NCBI RefSeq assembly: GCF_044597725.1
Contig: NZ_CP139003.1
Coordinates: 2,604,001-2,668,000 of the forward strand
DNA: 64,000 nucleotides
Origin: Bermanella sp044597725
GTDB lineage: Bacteria; Pseudomonadota; Gammaproteobacteria; Pseudomonadales; Oceanobacteraceae
Direction: 5' to 3'
Positions 62,198-64,000 of this stretch are shown piece by piece. The translations under genes were made by a program, and so were the position numbers. The notes under the pieces are model-generated. The model was not told the DNA's origin. It searched no databases and worked only from the letters and a program-made list of their open reading frames with translations. Positions within the stretch are counted from its first letter, which is position 1. Every line of letters begins with the position of its first letter.

Positions 62198-64000
62198 TAG
62201 AATTCTTCCTTAATTATTACGGTTAAGCCTGTATACAGTATGTCATTGTATTCATCATCACTACCATCATACGATGGAATGGTTCGCTGGCTCGTATGTT
62301 CAATTATCAAATCTTTCAATCGATTATATTGAGTTGTGCTACTTATCACATAAGGATACTCAGTATCCTTGTCTTTATTCATCGTTAAATCTTTAATACC
62401 TGGTGCAAAGCACCCTTCGATATCCTTTGGAAAGTTACCTATATGAATGTTTACTAGACTACGATTACCAAATAGCTCAGCCGCTGCTTCTTTAGTTGTT
62501 TTCACCAGCCTAAAATCACCTTTACTACCTGGGTTGTCAATTAATGAATAGTTCCCCGGCATAATTCGTTGATCGGAACCCGCCGCTTGTGAATTTGGAC
62601 CAGCGGCCTCAAGCATGTAGCCTGTCATTTTAACACTGCCGTTGACTATAAATTTAAACTTAGAGTGAGTTCCACCCTGTGACGCATTAAGCGCATGAAA
62701 GTACTCCATATAAGCAAGGTAATCATTATACTTATTGTCACTCGGCGGTACTTCCTCAGCATACGGGACGGCCTCAATACCGTTTAGCGCTTCTGGGTTC
62801 TTGGGCCATTGGGCAAAACGCGTTATAACCAATTCGATATTTAATGGTAGCTTGTCCAGTTGCTCTATAAAACTAATAGGATGAAAATGATAAACCTTTG
62901 AGCTGGCCGGTAAATCGGCACCCGCAGTTTTTGCCTCATCCCACCACGATAGATTTTTAATTTGTTCTTTTGCTTCTTCAAACGCTGCATCGTCTGGCAC
63001 TAAGTCTTTTAAGTGCTGCCATTTACTTAAGCTGACATCGTTTTGCCATTCACTTGGGTGCTTTGCAATAACTCGACTTAACCTATCGGACAATACATCG
63101 TCCTTCAGTGCTGCCTTAACTTCACGACCACTTATCTCGCCATTTCCGCTAACATCGATATCTTCAAACAGTTCCTTAAAAAATGGGGTGAGATTTTTAT
63201 AGTCAATTTCGGCATCTTGGCTGCCGGTGCCTTCTTCCTTGGCCAGTTTAAAGCCAGGCCAATTAAGTGGTGATGTGAGCTCTGTATCATTCTCTTTGAC
63301 CCAGCCGTTTTCCGTAGCTGTTCTATTAACACCATTGATCAAGCTAAGATAATGAAGGAAGCCTTTATCATCAAAGGGCAGGGTCACTTCGTACCATGTG
63401 TTACCTGCTGTGTCTTTGCATGTATTGCAAGCCTTTAAATCTATATAACATTCATCACTGGAGCCTAGCAAAGGCTTCTCTTGAAACGTATATTGTTTGA
63501 GATTATCTCCATTAGGTACGTTTTCTTTTATACGATGGAATAATTTACTGCCTTTATTCACCTTCAAAATCGTTTTATCACTTTCTTCTAAATCGGCATG
63601 CTCCTTAATAAAATCAACGATCGTATCGTCACTGAATATCTCAAAGTGCAGGCAGTTATCTTGGGAGAAGTTTAACCCGGGGTGGCCTAAAAAAGTTCCT
63701 GTTTCTATGAACGTATTGGGGCAATGTATACTATCTAATAAACCTTCATCGATATCATTTTCATCAAATTTGACGTTACTATTATAGTAAATGTATGACG
63801 CCTCATCTGCTGCAATACCGTCAATTTCTATTACTTCTGCCCATTGAGTATCATTAACTTTTAGTTTTACTTTGCTATTTTTCTTGAGAACAGCACGAAT
63901 AGTATCAACGTCAAAGTTCTTTTCTGTCCGTAGGTTCAGACCTTTTAGGGCGTTTTCATCCGATGGCATTAATGGGTCTTCTTGAGTGGTGATAACATAG
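62197..64000 (-). CDS. SH3b/EF-hand/DUF5675-like protein, putative secreted effector (5' end beyond the edge)
   Basis: The frame stays open to the right edge: ten further codons (ending ITTQEDPL) precede the first Met at 63969, so the true start lies outside. Residues from that Met: 9-50 resemble a bacterial SH3 domain (GLNLRTEKNFDVDTIRAVL), and 180-240 contain a second SH3-like stretch ending in WVKEND. A perfect EF-hand loop lies at 272-283 (DVSGNGEISGRE). Next is a helical block with SWWDEA and KVYHFHPISFIEQ (340-370). The C-terminus resembles DUF5675: RIMPGNYSL, then VNIHIGNFPKDIEGCFAPG near 506-524. This architecture occurs in cargo of type VI secretion and in cell-wall hydrolases. The target is unknown. 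Confidence 0.68.
   Translation of the reverse strand, partial: YVITTQEDPLMPSDENALKGLNLRTEKNFDVDTIRAVLKKNSKVKLKVNDTQWAEVIEIDGIAADEASYIYYNSNVKFDENDIDEGLLDSIHCPNTFIETGTFLGHPGLNFSQDNCLHFEIFSDDTIVDFIKEHADLEESDKTILKVNKGSKLFHRIKENVPNGDNLKQYTFQEKPLLGSSDECYIDLKACNTCKDTAGNTWYEVTLPFDDKGFLHYLSLINGVNRTATENGWVKENDTELTSPLNWPGFKLAKEEGTGSQDAEIDYKNLTPFFKELFEDIDVSGNGEISGREVKAALKDDVLSDRLSRVIAKHPSEWQNDVSLSKWQHLKDLVPDDAAFEEAKEQIKNLSWWDEAKTAGADLPASSKVYHFHPISFIEQLDKLPLNIELVITRFAQWPKNPEALNGIEAVPYAEEVPPSDNKYNDYLAYMEYFHALNASQGGTHSKFKFIVNGSVKMTGYMLEAAGPNSQAAGSDQRIMPGNYSLIDNPGSKGDFRLVKTTKEAAAELFGNRSLVNIHIGNFPKDIEGCFAPGIKDLTMNKDKDTEYPYVISSTTQYNRLKDLIIEHTSQRTIPSYDGSDDEYNDILYTGLTVIIKEEF

Overview
The window comes from a gammaproteobacterium, most likely marine or aquatic. 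RhlB, EpmC, RlmM, TrmO, an FNR/ANR regulator beside a complete cbb3 oxidase locus, and an RfaH/ops-controlled surface-polysaccharide locus all fit that class. The genus cannot be fixed from the sequence. Two edges cut genes: an exported protein at the left and an SH3/EF-hand protein at the right.

Bases 1-10,700 hold housekeeping genes: RNA helicase rhlB, EF-P hydroxylase epmC, a MATE exporter, a monofunctional transglycosylase, two lipoproteins, an Fe-S cryptochrome/photolyase, an aldo-keto reductase, a glutaredoxin-like protein and trmO. Bases 10,700-14,760 are dominated by repeats around ilvD and a REP-associated tyrosine transposase (RAYT) gene. Two repeat classes alternate: a GTAG-headed REP of about 31 nt, and a second element whose six copies all span exactly 102 nt. 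That element has a 15-bp outer stem and two inner hairpins, and the stems keep pairing through compensatory changes. It is the strongest candidate here for something undescribed.

Bases 14,760-27,750 carry rlmM, a hydrolase, then ccoNOQP, ccoGHIS, a TauE/SafE-type membrane protein and fnr. Two near-perfect FNR boxes precede ccoN, so the oxygen-sensing regulator encoded here probably controls the oxidase encoded here. A class I aminotransferase follows.

Bases 28,000-58,900 form a surface-polysaccharide locus. On the plus strand are an O-antigen ligase/polymerase, a protein with bacterial sialyltransferase motifs, tRNA-Asn and a WbpM-type 4,6-dehydratase. On the minus strand a very long operon runs from about 58.2 kb to 32.5 kb. 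Its leader contains a perfect 12-nt ops element just downstream of rfaH, so RfaH probably antiterminates it. The operon encodes a HEPN/MNT toxin-antitoxin pair, an EPS-associated MarR regulator behind a heptamer tandem repeat, UDP-GlcA/GalA synthesis, a PglK-like ABC flippase, a NeuB-NeuC-NeuA nonulosonate pathway, a pyruvyltransferase, glycosyltransferases, two glutaminase-less asparagine-synthetase-like proteins, an EpsG-like polymerase, an MBOAT/SGNH O-acylation pair, TviB/WbpO, two paralogous epimerases and a small initiating phosphoglycosyl transferase. The middle of the operon (about 38-52 kb) is visibly richer in G+C than either end, which suggests modular assembly.

Bases 58,990-64,000 hold galU, an MBL/beta-CASP protein and, at the right edge, a probable effector (SH3b, EF-hand, DUF5675-like) with an overlapping exported partner that may be its immunity protein.
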